In this document: piece by piece, positions 1 to 8,013 of the stretch
How positions within the stretch are numbered: position 1 is the stretch's first letter
Layout: each line of letters begins with the position of its first letter
NCBI GenBank assembly: GCA_900545335.1
Contig: UQYP01000007.1
Span: 50,335 to 114,334 of the forward strand
Length of the DNA stretch: 64,000 nucleotides
Source of the DNA: an uncultured Sutterella sp.
GTDB taxonomy: Bacteria > Pseudomonadota > Gammaproteobacteria > Burkholderiales > Burkholderiaceae_F
Reading direction: 5' to 3'
Position numbers and translations under genes: made by a program
Notes under the pieces: model-generated
What the model saw: the letters and a program-made list of their open reading frames with translations, nothing else
Database searches by the model: none
What the model was told of the DNA's origin: nothing

Positions 1-87
1 AATTTGAGCCAAAGCTGCGCTCAGCGCCTTCTTTCTTTCTTCACCTTCAACTCGTTCGACTCGCGGTAACGTTTTCTTTTCTGCCAT
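1..87 (-). CDS. recA: RecA recombinase, 5' end only (cut by window edge)
   Basis: Reverse-strand start of RecA, truncated by the left edge. The 29 visible codons start at an ATG (complement at 85-87) and end in KKALSAALAQI, the conserved N-terminal helix just before the RecA core. RecA is the ATP-dependent strand-exchange protein of homologous recombination and the SOS co-protease. The first ~18 residues are longer and more charged than in E. coli RecA. I looked for a LexA box of the CTGT-N8-ACAG kind in the ~150 bases upstream and saw none. Identification rests on a short segment, but that segment is distinctive. Confidence 0.75.
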   Translation of the reverse strand, partial: MAEKKTLPRVERVEGEERKKALSAALAQI

Positions 88-225
88 TTTTATATCCTCA
101 GCGGTTATCGTTGGCCTAACTTATTTAAGAATTAAATTCTTATATTTTTTATTTTCAACTTCAATAAAAAATATAAATATCTATCAATTCCCTTAAATTC
201 AGGCAATTTGTTTTATTGACAAGAC

Positions 226-252
226 GAATTATTCACTATAAAAGATCATTTG
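226..252 (+). promoter_or_regulatory. Candidate sigma70 promoter upstream of a short transcription unit
   Basis: TTGACA at 226-231 is followed by TATAAA at 247-252. The 15-base spacer is short; ATAAAA one base on gives 16. No ORF follows, but an intrinsic terminator lies about 110 bases downstream, so the promoter would drive a small RNA. Confidence 0.35.
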
Positions 253-257
253 TCGAG

Positions 258-366
258 ACTTTATTGTGTCATTTTTATTATCGTTTACCCTAACATTCGT
301 ATCTTAAAATGATTCTTTTATAACAGCCAAACCGAAAGGACTTCATTCTTTCGGATAAGTTTTTTA
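258..366 (+). ncRNA. Candidate small RNA between recA and tRNA-Lys
   Basis: An AT-rich stretch of about 110 bases bounded by a promoter-like TTGACA/TATAAA pair (226-252) and a clear intrinsic terminator: CCGAAAG (332-338), a 9-base loop, CTTTCGG (348-354), then a T-run at 360-365. No plausible coding frame lies inside. The arrangement is what a free-standing bacterial sRNA gene looks like, but no known family is recognised and nothing but the promoter/terminator pair supports it. It could instead be a terminator for transcription entering from further upstream. Confidence 0.3.
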
Positions 367-376
367 TTAAATTTAT

Positions 377-405
377 TTGACAAATCCTTTTTGATGAGGC
401 ATCAT
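377..405 (+). promoter_or_regulatory. Promoter of the tRNA-Lys pair
   Basis: Perfect TTGACA at 377-382, 17 bases, then CATCAT at 400-405. It lies immediately after the terminator at 332-366 and about 55 bases before the first tRNA. The -10 element is only a 4/6 match. Confidence 0.5.
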
Positions 406-459
406 TTCGCACTCGGTTGGACACGTTACCTGTGGGCTTGTCCCGCTCGTTAGTTCTAC

Positions 460-535
460 GGGTCGTTAGCTCAGTCGGTAGAGCAGCGGACTTTTAATCC
501 GTTGGTCGAGAGTTCGAGTCTCTCACGACCCACCA
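460..535 (+). tRNA. tRNA-Lys (anticodon TTT)
   Basis: 76-base cloverleaf with acceptor stem GGGTCGT/ACGACCC, D-arm GCTCAGTCGGTAGAGC, anticodon loop CTTTTAA, T-arm containing GTTCGAGTC, and an encoded CCA (533-535). It reads AAA and is a normal substrate of the t6A37 pathway, two enzymes of which (TsaE, TsaC) are encoded downstream. Confidence 0.97.
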
Positions 536-560
536 CCATCCGAAAGTTTGTTGAAGGTTT

Positions 561-636
561 GGGAGCGTAGCTCAGTTGGTAGAGCAGCGGACTCTTAATC
601 CGTCGGTCCAGAGTTCGAGTCTCTGCGCTCCCACCA
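561..636 (+). tRNA. tRNA-Lys (anticodon CTT)
   Basis: 76-base cloverleaf with acceptor GGGAGCG/CGCTCCC, anticodon loop CTCTTAA (anticodon CTT) and encoded CCA (634-636). It is 25 bases after the TTT isoacceptor, so both lysine codons are read by one transcript, with tsaE 143 bases further on. No good stem-loop terminator was seen after it, only a T-rich run near 686-695. Confidence 0.97.
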
Positions 637-779
637 TCGCCACATCTTTTCTCTCCCCTATCTCTCCAATTTCTTCTGCAGCACTTTTTTTTAATTTAAA
701 AGGCTCTTTGTACACTAATTTGAACGCTCGCCCTTTAAAATTGGTCTTTTGTGTAAATCATTAATTTCTTTGTTTTGTG

Positions 780-1280
780 ATGATCTATCTGCCCGCACCT
801 GATGACACTGACCGATTGGGAACTTCTCTGGCCCAATCTTTAATGATGTACCGAGATGAGATCGTTTCACAGGGTTTTAATATTCGTTTAGAGGGAAACT
901 TGGGTGCCGGAAAAACATCCTTGACCCGTGCGACACTGCGGGCTCTTGGCGTGACAGGACGTATTAAAAGCCCTACGTTTACGCTTCTTGAAACCTATGA
1001 GATTGACTCCGATATAGAAGTATTTCATTTTGATTTTTACCGCTTCGAGAGCCCGGAGGAGTTTTTGGATGCCGGCTTCAGAGATGATTTTGCTCCCGGC
1101 CATATCACATTTTGTGAGTGGAGCGAAAAAGCAGGACAATGCCTACCCAAAGCCGATCTTTGCATTGAATTAATCCCCAAAGAGCAAGGAAGAGAAGCAT
1201 CCTTTAGCAGCTATTCAGCAACAGGCCTCAACGTACTCAATGAGTTGAAAAAACTATGGACATCTCACGCAGAACTCTAA
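780..1280 (+). CDS. tsaE: tRNA threonylcarbamoyladenosine (t6A) biosynthesis ATPase TsaE
   Basis: TsaE (YjeE), the small P-loop ATPase that works with TsaB and TsaD to move threonylcarbamoyl from its AMP carrier to A37 of ANN-reading tRNAs. The Walker A motif GNLGAGKT lies at residues 39-46, followed by the family SPTFTL segment and FHFDFYR. At 166 residues it is full length. An in-frame GTG lies one codon upstream (777), but ATG 780 is taken as the start; the Shine-Dalgarno is weak. Its 3' end overlaps the amiC start by 25 bases; a tsaE-amidase pair is also found in enterobacteria (yjeE-amiB). Confidence 0.93.
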   Translation: MIYLPAPDDTDRLGTSLAQSLMMYRDEIVSQGFNIRLEGNLGAGKTSLTRATLRALGVTGRIKSPTFTLLETYEIDSDIEVFHFDFYRFESPEEFLDAGFRDDFAPGHITFCEWSEKAGQCLPKADLCIELIPKEQGREASFSSYSATGLNVLNELKKLWTSHAEL

Positions 1281-2623
1281 TCAGCACCACGACAGGTACT
1301 TTGGCGCTTTCTTTGTTGCCGATGAGACCGGCACATGCCGCTCAGATGGTAGACGTGCGTATGTGGCCGGCCGAAGAGTACACCCGCGTAACCTTGGAGC
1401 ATGACCAGCCGATTAAATTCAAATATTTTCTGGTACGCTCCCCCATGCCCTATCGATTGGTCGTTGACATCGAGGGACTGACGCTGACAGCAAAGCTGCA
1501 GAAAATGATCTCTGATGTCTCGCCCAATGACCCGTACATCAAATCGGTAAGAATCGGGCAATTTACCCCGAGTATTGTCCGTTTGGTGATGGATTTAAAA
1601 AGCGAAGTCCGTCCTGAAGTTTTTTCTTTAAAACCGGTTGCCAACTACAAATACCGACTGATTTTCGATATTTATCCCGTTGAAACCGAAGACCCCATAG
1701 CTGGCGTCATTGCCGGTCTCAATGGTCAGAAAACGGCTCCCGATCCTTTGGGGGATCTTCTGGCGCAAAATAAAACAAAGCCTGATGCACCGGCAGCATC
1801 GAAAAATCAGGCAAAAGCTTCTGCTGCAGACAAAAAAGCCAAGACACAGCCGGCTCCATCGTCCTCCAAAACTGCGCCTCAGACAAAAAAAACGCCTGCA
1901 GCAAAGCCTGCTGCCAAGGCTAAGCGTGACATTGTGATTGTGGTCGATGCCGGACACGGCGGAGAAGACCCCGGCGCGGTGGGGAAAAGAAAGACTTATG
2001 AAAAGCACATCACACTTTCCATTGCCAAGCGCCTGGAAAGACTGATCAAGCGGGAAAAAGGCATGAAGGTGGTGATGACCCGCTCAAGTGACCACTTTGT
2101 CAGTCTCAGCCAGCGAGTGATGATTGCTCAGAAAGCAAAAGCTCATCTCTTTGTGAGCATCCACGCTGATGCCTGGACTAAACCCTCTGCCAAAGGTTCT
2201 TCCGTTTATGCCTTGTCAGAGCGAGGTGCCACCAGCTCGGCAGCCAGATGGCTTGCTAAAAACCAAAACGAAGCCGACCTCATCGGAGGTGCAAACTTTA
2301 AAGAAGTTGATAAGCGCCTGCAGTCTGTGTTGGTCGACATGACCACATCCTGGAAAATCAATTACAGTCTGGAATTGGGTCACAGTGTGCTGCAGTACCT
2401 CGGAAAAATCAACACGCTGCACCGCCGTCAGGTCGAACAGGCTGGCTTTTTAGTACTGAAAGCGCCGGGCATTCCCTCCATTTTGGTGGAAACCGCCTTT
2501 ATCAGTAATCCGCAGGAAGAACGCAAACTCAAAACCGCGGCTTATCAGCAAAAAGTGGCCGACGCTATCCTCAAAGGAATTAAAGCCCAGGTGAAGAAAA
2601 ACGACTCTATCATGCAAAGCTGA
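1256..2623 (+). CDS. amiC: N-acetylmuramoyl-L-alanine amidase, AmiC/AmiB type, Tat-exported
   Basis: Zinc amidase that cleaves septal peptidoglycan during daughter-cell separation. The N-terminus carries a twin-arginine signal (SRRTLIS at residues 4-10, hydrophobic stretch, AHA cleavage site near 28), so it is probably exported folded by Tat. An AMIN domain (about 33-130) targets it to the septum or peptidoglycan. A K/A/P/Q-rich linker (about 150-222) leads to an Amidase_3 catalytic domain with DAGHGG, SIHADA and ILVETAF supplying the zinc ligands and catalytic Glu. 455 residues, full length. It starts inside tsaE, which suggests translational coupling. Whether the AmiA, AmiB or AmiC name fits best is uncertain. 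Confidence 0.92.
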   Translation: MDISRRTLISTTTGTLALSLLPMRPAHAAQMVDVRMWPAEEYTRVTLEHDQPIKFKYFLVRSPMPYRLVVDIEGLTLTAKLQKMISDVSPNDPYIKSVRIGQFTPSIVRLVMDLKSEVRPEVFSLKPVANYKYRLIFDIYPVETEDPIAGVIAGLNGQKTAPDPLGDLLAQNKTKPDAPAASKNQAKASAADKKAKTQPAPSSSKTAPQTKKTPAAKPAAKAKRDIVIVVDAGHGGEDPGAVGKRKTYEKHITLSIAKRLERLIKREKGMKVVMTRSSDHFVSLSQRVMIAQKAKAHLFVSIHADAWTKPSAKGSSVYALSERGATSSAARWLAKNQNEADLIGGANFKEVDKRLQSVLVDMTTSWKINYSLELGHSVLQYLGKINTLHRRQVEQAGFLVLKAPGIPSILVETAFISNPQEERKLKTAAYQQKVADAILKGIKAQVKKNDSIMQS

Positions 2624-2656
2624 GTTTTTCTGAAATGATTTGCAACTTTGTTTTGA

Positions 2657-2685
2657 TTAACAATTTTGCCGGTTACCGCTAAAAT
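2657..2685 (+). promoter_or_regulatory. Promoter of fructose-bisphosphate aldolase gene
   Basis: TTAACA at 2657-2662, a 17-base spacer, then TAAAAT at 2680-2685, each a 5/6 match to the sigma70 consensus. The predicted start near 2692 leaves a leader of about 35 bases before the ATG at 2727. Confidence 0.65.
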
Positions 2686-2726
2686 AACCTAATTGCATTG
2701 ATTTTTTACTTTAGGACATCGCAATC

Positions 2727-3791
2727 ATGGCTATTGTCTCTTTACGCCAATTACTGGATCACGCCGCCGAAAACGGCTACGGCGTGCCGGCTTTCAACGT
2801 CAACAACATGGAACAAGTTCAGGCCATTATGACGGCTGCTCAAGAGGTTGGAGCACCTGTTATCATGCAGGCTTCAGCCGGTGCACGCCGCTACACGGGT
2901 GAGCTGTTTCTGAAAAATCTTATTCAGGCTGCCGTTGAAACGTATCCGGATGTGCCGGTCTGCATGCACCAGGATCACGGTCAAAGTCCCGCTGTTTGCC
3001 AAGGTGCCATTCGCATGGGCTTTTCTTCAGTCATGATGGACGGTTCTCTTCAAGCTGACGGCAAAACCATTGCAAGCTATGACTACAACGTCAATGTGAC
3101 CCGTCAGGTCGTTGAAATGGCTCACTGCATCGGCGTGAGCGTCGAGGGCGAATTGGGTTGCCTGGGCTCTTTGGAAACCATGAAGGGTGACAAAGAAGAC
3201 GGTCACGGCACGGATGCGAAAATGACTCGTGATCAGCTCCTCACCGATCCTGATCAGGCGGCCGATTTCGTTGAAAAAACTCAGCTTGATGCTTTGGCTA
3301 TCGCTATCGGCACGAGCCACGGCGCCTACAAATTCACCCGCAAGCCGACCGGTGACATTTTGTCGATTGAACGAGTCAAAGAAATTCACCGCCGCTTACC
3401 GAACACTCACCTCGTGATGCACGGCTCCTCTTCTGTGCCTCAGGAATATCTTGCCGAAATTCGCGAATTCGGCGGTCAGTTCCGTGAAACGTACGGCGTG
3501 CCGGTTGAAGAAATTCAAGAAGCCATCAAACACGGTGTGCGTAAGGTGAACATTGACACCGACATCCGCTTGGCAATGACGGCTGCCGTGCGCCGCTTCC
3601 TGGTTGAAAATCCGACTAAGTTTGACCCGCGCGAATACCTCAAGGCTGCCCGCAAGGCTGCTTATGAACTGTGCAAGAAGCGCTATCTTGAATTCGGCTG
3701 TGAAGGTCAGGGAGCCCGTATCAAACCGATTGATCTCTTTACCATGGCCAAGCGCTACTCAAGCGGCGAATTAAAGCAAAACGTTCTTTAA
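2727..3791 (+). CDS. fba: Class II fructose-1,6-bisphosphate aldolase
   Basis: Zinc aldolase of the CbbA/type B subfamily, interconverting fructose-1,6-bisphosphate with dihydroxyacetone phosphate and glyceraldehyde-3-phosphate. Visible metal- and phosphate-binding segments include CMHQDHGQ (zinc His and catalytic Asp), IGTSHGAYK, and VMHGSSSVP. The 354 residues match the usual length of this subfamily. It has its own promoter (2657-2685) and terminator (3814-3833), so it is monocistronic. With fbp at 18.0 kb it fits gluconeogenesis from C4 acids, though the enzyme is reversible. Confidence 0.96.
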   Translation: MAIVSLRQLLDHAAENGYGVPAFNVNNMEQVQAIMTAAQEVGAPVIMQASAGARRYTGELFLKNLIQAAVETYPDVPVCMHQDHGQSPAVCQGAIRMGFSSVMMDGSLQADGKTIASYDYNVNVTRQVVEMAHCIGVSVEGELGCLGSLETMKGDKEDGHGTDAKMTRDQLLTDPDQAADFVEKTQLDALAIAIGTSHGAYKFTRKPTGDILSIERVKEIHRRLPNTHLVMHGSSSVPQEYLAEIREFGGQFRETYGVPVEEIQEAIKHGVRKVNIDTDIRLAMTAAVRRFLVENPTKFDPREYLKAARKAAYELCKKRYLEFGCEGQGARIKPIDLFTMAKRYSSGELKQNVL

Positions 3792-3813
3792 TCTGCGCTT
3801 GATTTTCTTTACC

Positions 3814-3840
3814 GAGGGGAGCTTGCTCCCCTCTTGTTGA
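3814..3840 (+). terminator. Intrinsic terminator of fba
   Basis: GAGGGGA (3814-3820), a 6-base loop, TCCCCTC (3827-3833), followed by a mixed T-rich tail. The stem is good, the U-tract imperfect. Confidence 0.6.
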
Positions 3841-3855
3841 TCTGTTACTGAAAAA

Positions 3856-4245
3856 ATGGCTGACGCAAAAGAGCTCAAAGGTAAAAGTGGGATCAAACGT
3901 TTAATCAACGCCTTTTCTTACTCTAAAGACGGATTCCGTGCCGCTTATCAATCGGAAGAAGCCTTTAGACAGGAATTCTGGCTGCTTGTGATCGGGACAG
4001 TCATTGCACTGATGCTGCCTGTGACACTTATGCAGACCATCTCGCTGATTGCCGTACTGCTTTTCTTGCTGATTGTTGAAATTCTCAATTCTGCCATCGA
4101 GGCTGCCATTGACCGTATCGGCATGGACATTCATCCTCTGTCCAAACGAGCTAAAGATATGGGAAGCTGTGCAGTGCTTTTTGCCTGCGCGCTGGTTTTC
4201 ATCGTCTGGGCAGGTATTCTCATCGATTGTTTCTGGCCGCTTTAA
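3856..4245 (+). CDS. dgkA: Diacylglycerol kinase (membrane DgkA type)
   Basis: Small integral-membrane kinase that phosphorylates diacylglycerol to phosphatidic acid, recycling lipid left from osmoregulated-glycan and phospholipid turnover. At 129 residues with an amphipathic N-terminus and three hydrophobic helices (about 43-60, 62-83, 106-125) it matches the trimeric DgkA family. The family signature EILNSAIEAAIDR, with the catalytic Glu, lies around residues 76-88. It is a single gene between fba and purC. Confidence 0.94.
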   Translation: MADAKELKGKSGIKRLINAFSYSKDGFRAAYQSEEAFRQEFWLLVIGTVIALMLPVTLMQTISLIAVLLFLLIVEILNSAIEAAIDRIGMDIHPLSKRAKDMGSCAVLFACALVFIVWAGILIDCFWPL

Positions 4246-4381
4246 ACCTCTGAGCTTCTTTGCCTTTCTCTTGAGACAAAACTCATCCAAAATCGCGCTC
4301 AGTAACCTCAAAAATCATTAGAATGTATCTGTTAATTCGTTGGCCGCTGCCAGCACCACTTTTTAAACGGAATCAAACATC

Positions 4382-5269
4382 ATGCCCATTCTTGATACCT
4401 CTTTGCATTCCTTAAAGCGCATCTATCGCGGTAAGGTGCGTGATACCTACGAAATCGACGATGACAAACTTTTAATCATCGCCACGGACCGTATCTCTGC
4501 ATTTGATGTGATTCTTGATGATCCCATTCCCTACAAGGGCATGGTTCTTCAAGCTCTCACTGATTTTTGGTTTGAAAAACTCAAAGATGTTGTTCCGAAT
4601 CATCTGACGGGCATTGATCCGACAACTGTAGTGGCCGAAGATGAAGTTGAACAGGTCAAGGGCCGCTCGGTAGTGGCAATGAAGCTTAAACCGATTCCGA
4701 TTGAATGTGTCGTTCGCGGCTATATCATCGGCGGCGGCTGGAAAGACTATCAGGCTACGGGAAAGGTCTGCGGCATTGGGCTGCCGGCCGGTCTCAAGCA
4801 AGCTCAAAAGCTTCCGCACCCCATCTTTACGCCTGCAGCCAAAATGGAAGTCGGCAAGCACGATGAAAATATCTCTTATGAGCAGGCCGTAGAGTTGGTC
4901 GGCGAAGAGGTGGCCCGTCAAATTCGTGATTATTCCATCGAGCTCTACACCCGTGCTTATGAATATGCCTTGACAAAGGGCATTATCATCGCCGATACAA
5001 AGTTTGAGTTCGGTTTGGACAATGACGGTACGGTGCGCTTAATGGATGAAGTGCTCACGCCCGATTCATCCCGCTTCTGGCCTGCCGATCAATACAATGA
5101 AGGAATGTCTCCTCCTTCTTTTGACAAGCAGTTTGTCCGCGACTGGCTTGAAACACAACCGTGGGATAAAACACCTCCTGCCCCGCGCGCTCCGGACGAA
5201 ATTTTGGAAAAAACATCTCAAAAATACCGTGAAGCGCTGCGCCGCTTAGCCGACCGTGATGTCGCTTAA
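4382..5269 (+). CDS. purC: Phosphoribosylaminoimidazole-succinocarboxamide synthase
   Basis: SAICAR synthetase, which joins aspartate to CAIR with ATP in purine synthesis. The sequence has RGKVRDTYE near the N-terminus, DRISAFDVILDDPIPYKG, and the C-terminal block LMDEVLTPDSSRFWP. At 295 residues it is the longer form typical of many proteobacteria and fungi rather than the ~240-residue E. coli form. A strong terminator follows, and purE-purK come next, so the three are close but not obviously one transcript. Confidence 0.95.
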   Translation: MPILDTSLHSLKRIYRGKVRDTYEIDDDKLLIIATDRISAFDVILDDPIPYKGMVLQALTDFWFEKLKDVVPNHLTGIDPTTVVAEDEVEQVKGRSVVAMKLKPIPIECVVRGYIIGGGWKDYQATGKVCGIGLPAGLKQAQKLPHPIFTPAAKMEVGKHDENISYEQAVELVGEEVARQIRDYSIELYTRAYEYALTKGIIIADTKFEFGLDNDGTVRLMDEVLTPDSSRFWPADQYNEGMSPPSFDKQFVRDWLETQPWDKTPPAPRAPDEILEKTSQKYREALRRLADRDVA

Positions 5270-5295
5270 CGCAAGAGATTGACAATGCAACAACC

Positions 5296-5337
5296 GGCGC
5301 GGAAGGGAAATGAACTTCCGCGCCCTTCTTATTTTTT
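5296..5337 (+). terminator. Intrinsic terminator after purC
   Basis: GGCGCGGAAG (5296-5305), a 9-base loop, CTTCCGCGCC (5315-5324), then a T-rich tract to 5337: a perfect 10-bp stem. An upstream in-frame ATG for purE (5310) falls in the loop, which is one reason to place the purE start at 5355. Confidence 0.9.
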
Positions 5338-5354
5338 TGATAGGTACTCTGATT

Positions 5355-5849
5355 ATGGAAAATTCACCTGTTGTCGGTGTGGTTATGGGTTCAAACTCTG
5401 ATTGGGATATCATGAAAAATGCCTGCGATATCCTGAAAGACTTCGGTGTACCCTTTGAGGCCAAGGTCGTTTCCGCTCACCGAATGCCCGATGAAATGTT
5501 CCGCTATGCAGAAACCGCTCAGGAACGCGGCATTAAAGTCATCATTGCAGGAGCGGGCGGTGCAGCTCATCTGCCGGGGATGCTCTCGGCCAAAACTGTT
5601 TTGCCGGTTCTGGGTGTACCTATCCCGTCTCGATATCTTCGCGGAGAAGATTCCTTGCTCTCGATTGTTCAGATGCCTAAAGGCGTACCGGTAGGAACTT
5701 TTGCCATCGGTGAGGCCGGCGCCGGCAATGCCGCTCTTTTTGCCATTCAGATTCTGGCAATGGCGGGCTCTGAAGACTTACAGAAAAAAATCACGGCTTT
5801 CCGTCGTGCGCAAAATGAAAAAGCGCGCAATATGGTTTTGCCAGCCTAA
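5355..5849 (+). CDS. purE: 5-(carboxyamino)imidazole ribonucleotide mutase
   Basis: Class I PurE, which moves the carboxyl group of N5-CAIR to C4 to give CAIR. The sequence shows GSNSDWDIMKNA, the catalytic SAHRMPD loop, AGAGGAAHLPGM and PVGTFAIGEAGAGNAALFA. The start at 5355 gives 164 residues, the usual size, and begins right where homology begins (MENSPVVGVVMGS). An ATG 15 codons earlier lies in a terminator loop. purK begins 16 bases after the stop. Confidence 0.95.
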   Translation: MENSPVVGVVMGSNSDWDIMKNACDILKDFGVPFEAKVVSAHRMPDEMFRYAETAQERGIKVIIAGAGGAAHLPGMLSAKTVLPVLGVPIPSRYLRGEDSLLSIVQMPKGVPVGTFAIGEAGAGNAALFAIQILAMAGSEDLQKKITAFRRAQNEKARNMVLPA

Positions 5850-5865
5850 ATTCTGGAGTCAACCC

Positions 5866-7032
5866 ATGCAAAAGAAACTGCCTTTAAACCCCGGAGAAAT
5901 GCTTGGCATGATGGGCGGCGGACAACTTGGCCGCATGTTTGCCATTGAAGCGGCCTACATGGGCTACCACGTCACGGTGCTGGAGCCCGGAGAAAGACCT
6001 CCGGCTGCAGAGGTGTCCCTGCAGCATATCGCTCAAGCCTATTTAAGCGAACAGGGCTTAGACGAACTCGCCCGGGAAAGCGCGGCTGTCAGTACTGAAT
6101 TTGAGAACGTGCCTGCTCAGGCACTTGATCGTTTGGCTAAAAATACCTTTGTGGCTCCCCCGGGCTCTGCCGTAGCCATTGCTCAGGACAGAAATACAGA
6201 GAAACACTTTATCGAAAGCGTTGCTCACGTGCCGGTTGCCCCTCACTGCCGCATTTGCTCGCAAGAAGACATCGAAAAAGCCGATGAGTCACTTTTTCCT
6301 GCGATTTTGAAAACAGCCCGCTTAGGCTATGACGGTAAAGGCCAGGTTTTGGTAGACAGCCGTGAGCAACTCTATGCAGCTTTTGAATCTCTGAAAAAGG
6401 TGGACTGCATTTTGGAAAAACGCCTCTCACTTTACAAAGAGGTTTCCGTCATCGTTGCCCGTTCATATAACGGTCAGACTGCTACATTCCCCGTTTGTGA
6501 AAATCGCCACCGTAACGGCATCTTGGCTGTCACTGTAATGCCCGCACGCGTCACCGATGAGATTTCAAATCAGGCTCGTCAATACGCTACGCAAATTGTG
6601 GATGCTCTGGGGTACACAGGTGTTCTTTGTGTCGAATTTTTTGTTCTTCAAGACGGGTCTATCGTTGCCAACGAAATGGCGCCGCGGCCACACAATTCCG
6701 GCCACGCAACCATTGATGCCTGCTGGAGTAACCAATTTGAACAACAGCTTCGCTGCATGACGAGGCAGCCTCTGGCTGATACCACGCAGCACACACCGGC
6801 AGTCATGCTTAATCTTTTAGGCGATATATGGTTTGATGGGGACAATGTCCGAGAACCTGACTGGTCCGGTGTATTGGCTGTCCCCGGAGTGAAATTACAT
6901 TTATATGGAAAGGCTCAGGCACGCAGAGCCCGTAAAATGGGACACATCACTTGTCTGGGTCATACGCTTGAAGAGGCGTTGGATCGAGCCAAAGAAGTTG
7001 CCCGAATTTTGAATTTACCGGAGCCGCAATAA
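5866..7032 (+). CDS. purK: 5-(carboxyamino)imidazole ribonucleotide synthase
   Basis: ATP-grasp enzyme making N5-CAIR from AIR, bicarbonate and ATP, the substrate of PurE. The start is ATG 5866, preceded by CTGGAG; the frame is open further upstream through purE but that part is not homologous. Visible blocks are MMGGGQLGRMFAIEA (N-terminal nucleotide fold), ILKTARLGYDGKGQ (ATP-grasp) and NEMAPRPHNSGHATIDA (metal/ATP site). 388 residues. The stop TAA shares its last A with the ATG of the next gene, so translation is coupled. Confidence 0.95.
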   Translation: MQKKLPLNPGEMLGMMGGGQLGRMFAIEAAYMGYHVTVLEPGERPPAAEVSLQHIAQAYLSEQGLDELARESAAVSTEFENVPAQALDRLAKNTFVAPPGSAVAIAQDRNTEKHFIESVAHVPVAPHCRICSQEDIEKADESLFPAILKTARLGYDGKGQVLVDSREQLYAAFESLKKVDCILEKRLSLYKEVSVIVARSYNGQTATFPVCENRHRNGILAVTVMPARVTDEISNQARQYATQIVDALGYTGVLCVEFFVLQDGSIVANEMAPRPHNSGHATIDACWSNQFEQQLRCMTRQPLADTTQHTPAVMLNLLGDIWFDGDNVREPDWSGVLAVPGVKLHLYGKAQARRARKMGHITCLGHTLEEALDRAKEVARILNLPEPQ

Positions 7033-8012
7033 TGCAACCCGTTGATGAAAGAGCCATTCGTGCTGCCGTTGACGTCCTGGAATGTTCAGGACTTGTCGCC
7101 ATGCCGACTGAAACGGTCTACGGTTTGGCAGCCAATGCTGAAGATGAAAAAGCTGTCAGAAAAATTTTTGAAGCAAAAAATCGCCCGACCACTCATCCTT
7201 TGATCGTGCACATTACCGGGGAAGAAGCTCTTGATCATTGGGCCCGTGATATTCCTCAAAGCGCTTATGTGCTAGCCAGACGCTTTTGGCCAGGCCCCTT
7301 AACCATGATCCTGAAAAAATCCGAAGCTGTCGGCGATTGGATCACGGGCGGACAGGATTCCGTCGGTCTGCGCTGTCCTTCTCATCCCTGGGCCATGGCT
7401 TTAATCAAAGCTTTTGCCGGAAAACACCATCGAGGACTCGCAGCGCCTTCAGCCAATACTTTCGGTCGCATTTCTCCCACAACTGCGCAACATGTCAGAG
7501 ATGACTTGGGAGAAAAACCGAAAGGAAAAGTGGATTTTATTTTAGACGGCGGAGAGTGTGCGGTCGGCGTGGAATCCACGATTATCAATTTAAGCGGTGA
7601 GCATCCTGAGATTTTGCGCCACGGTGCTGTAACGAGAAAAATGCTCGAAGAGGTTTTAGGTTGCGCCATTCCTGACGGCGGAAAAGACTCCCCTCGGGTT
7701 TCGGGCTCCTTAAAAAGCCACTACGCCCCGAAAACAAAGGTGATTTTATGCAGTGATGCTGCGGCTGAATGCGAAAAGTACCACGATAAAAAAATCGCTG
7801 TGATGGCTCCTAAAGCCAATCTGCAATCGACTCCCTCCAACGTCATTAAATGGTTTGATGCGCCGGAAGATGCCTCCGAATACATGCACATCCTTTACGT
7901 TCGCCTGCATGAACTTGATCGTGTCGGTGCAGATTTCATTTTGATCGAGACACCCCCGACGGGCGACGCATGGAATGCAGTGCAAGACCGTCTGTCACGA
8001 GCCGCTGCCTAA
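7032..8012 (+). CDS. tsaC: L-threonylcarbamoyladenylate synthase (Sua5/YwlC type)
   Basis: Makes threonylcarbamoyl-AMP from threonine, bicarbonate and ATP, the first step of t6A37 synthesis; TsaE of the same pathway is at 780-1280. The YrdC/SUA5 core fills residues ~10-210, with PTETVYGLAANA, KNRPTTHPLIVH and APSANTFGRISPT. A C-terminal Sua5 domain follows to residue 326, so it is the long Sua5-type protein, not the ~190-residue TsaC of E. coli. One-base overlap with purK. Confidence 0.94.
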   Translation: MQPVDERAIRAAVDVLECSGLVAMPTETVYGLAANAEDEKAVRKIFEAKNRPTTHPLIVHITGEEALDHWARDIPQSAYVLARRFWPGPLTMILKKSEAVGDWITGGQDSVGLRCPSHPWAMALIKAFAGKHHRGLAAPSANTFGRISPTTAQHVRDDLGEKPKGKVDFILDGGECAVGVESTIINLSGEHPEILRHGAVTRKMLEEVLGCAIPDGGKDSPRVSGSLKSHYAPKTKVILCSDAAAECEKYHDKKIAVMAPKANLQSTPSNVIKWFDAPEDASEYMHILYVRLHELDRVGADFILIETPPTGDAWNAVQDRLSRAAA

Positions 8013-8013
8013 C

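Noticed and set aside
88..240. LexA/SOS box before recA
   Set aside because: No CTGT-N8-ACAG palindrome was found by eye; this is a negative observation only and the promoter could use a divergent site.
5310..5354. Upstream start for purE
   Set aside because: The ATG is in the loop of the purC terminator and adds residues with no homology.
5701..5865. N-terminal extension of purK reaching back into purE
   Set aside because: Overlaps purE in another frame; PurK homology and the ribosome site both point to 5866.
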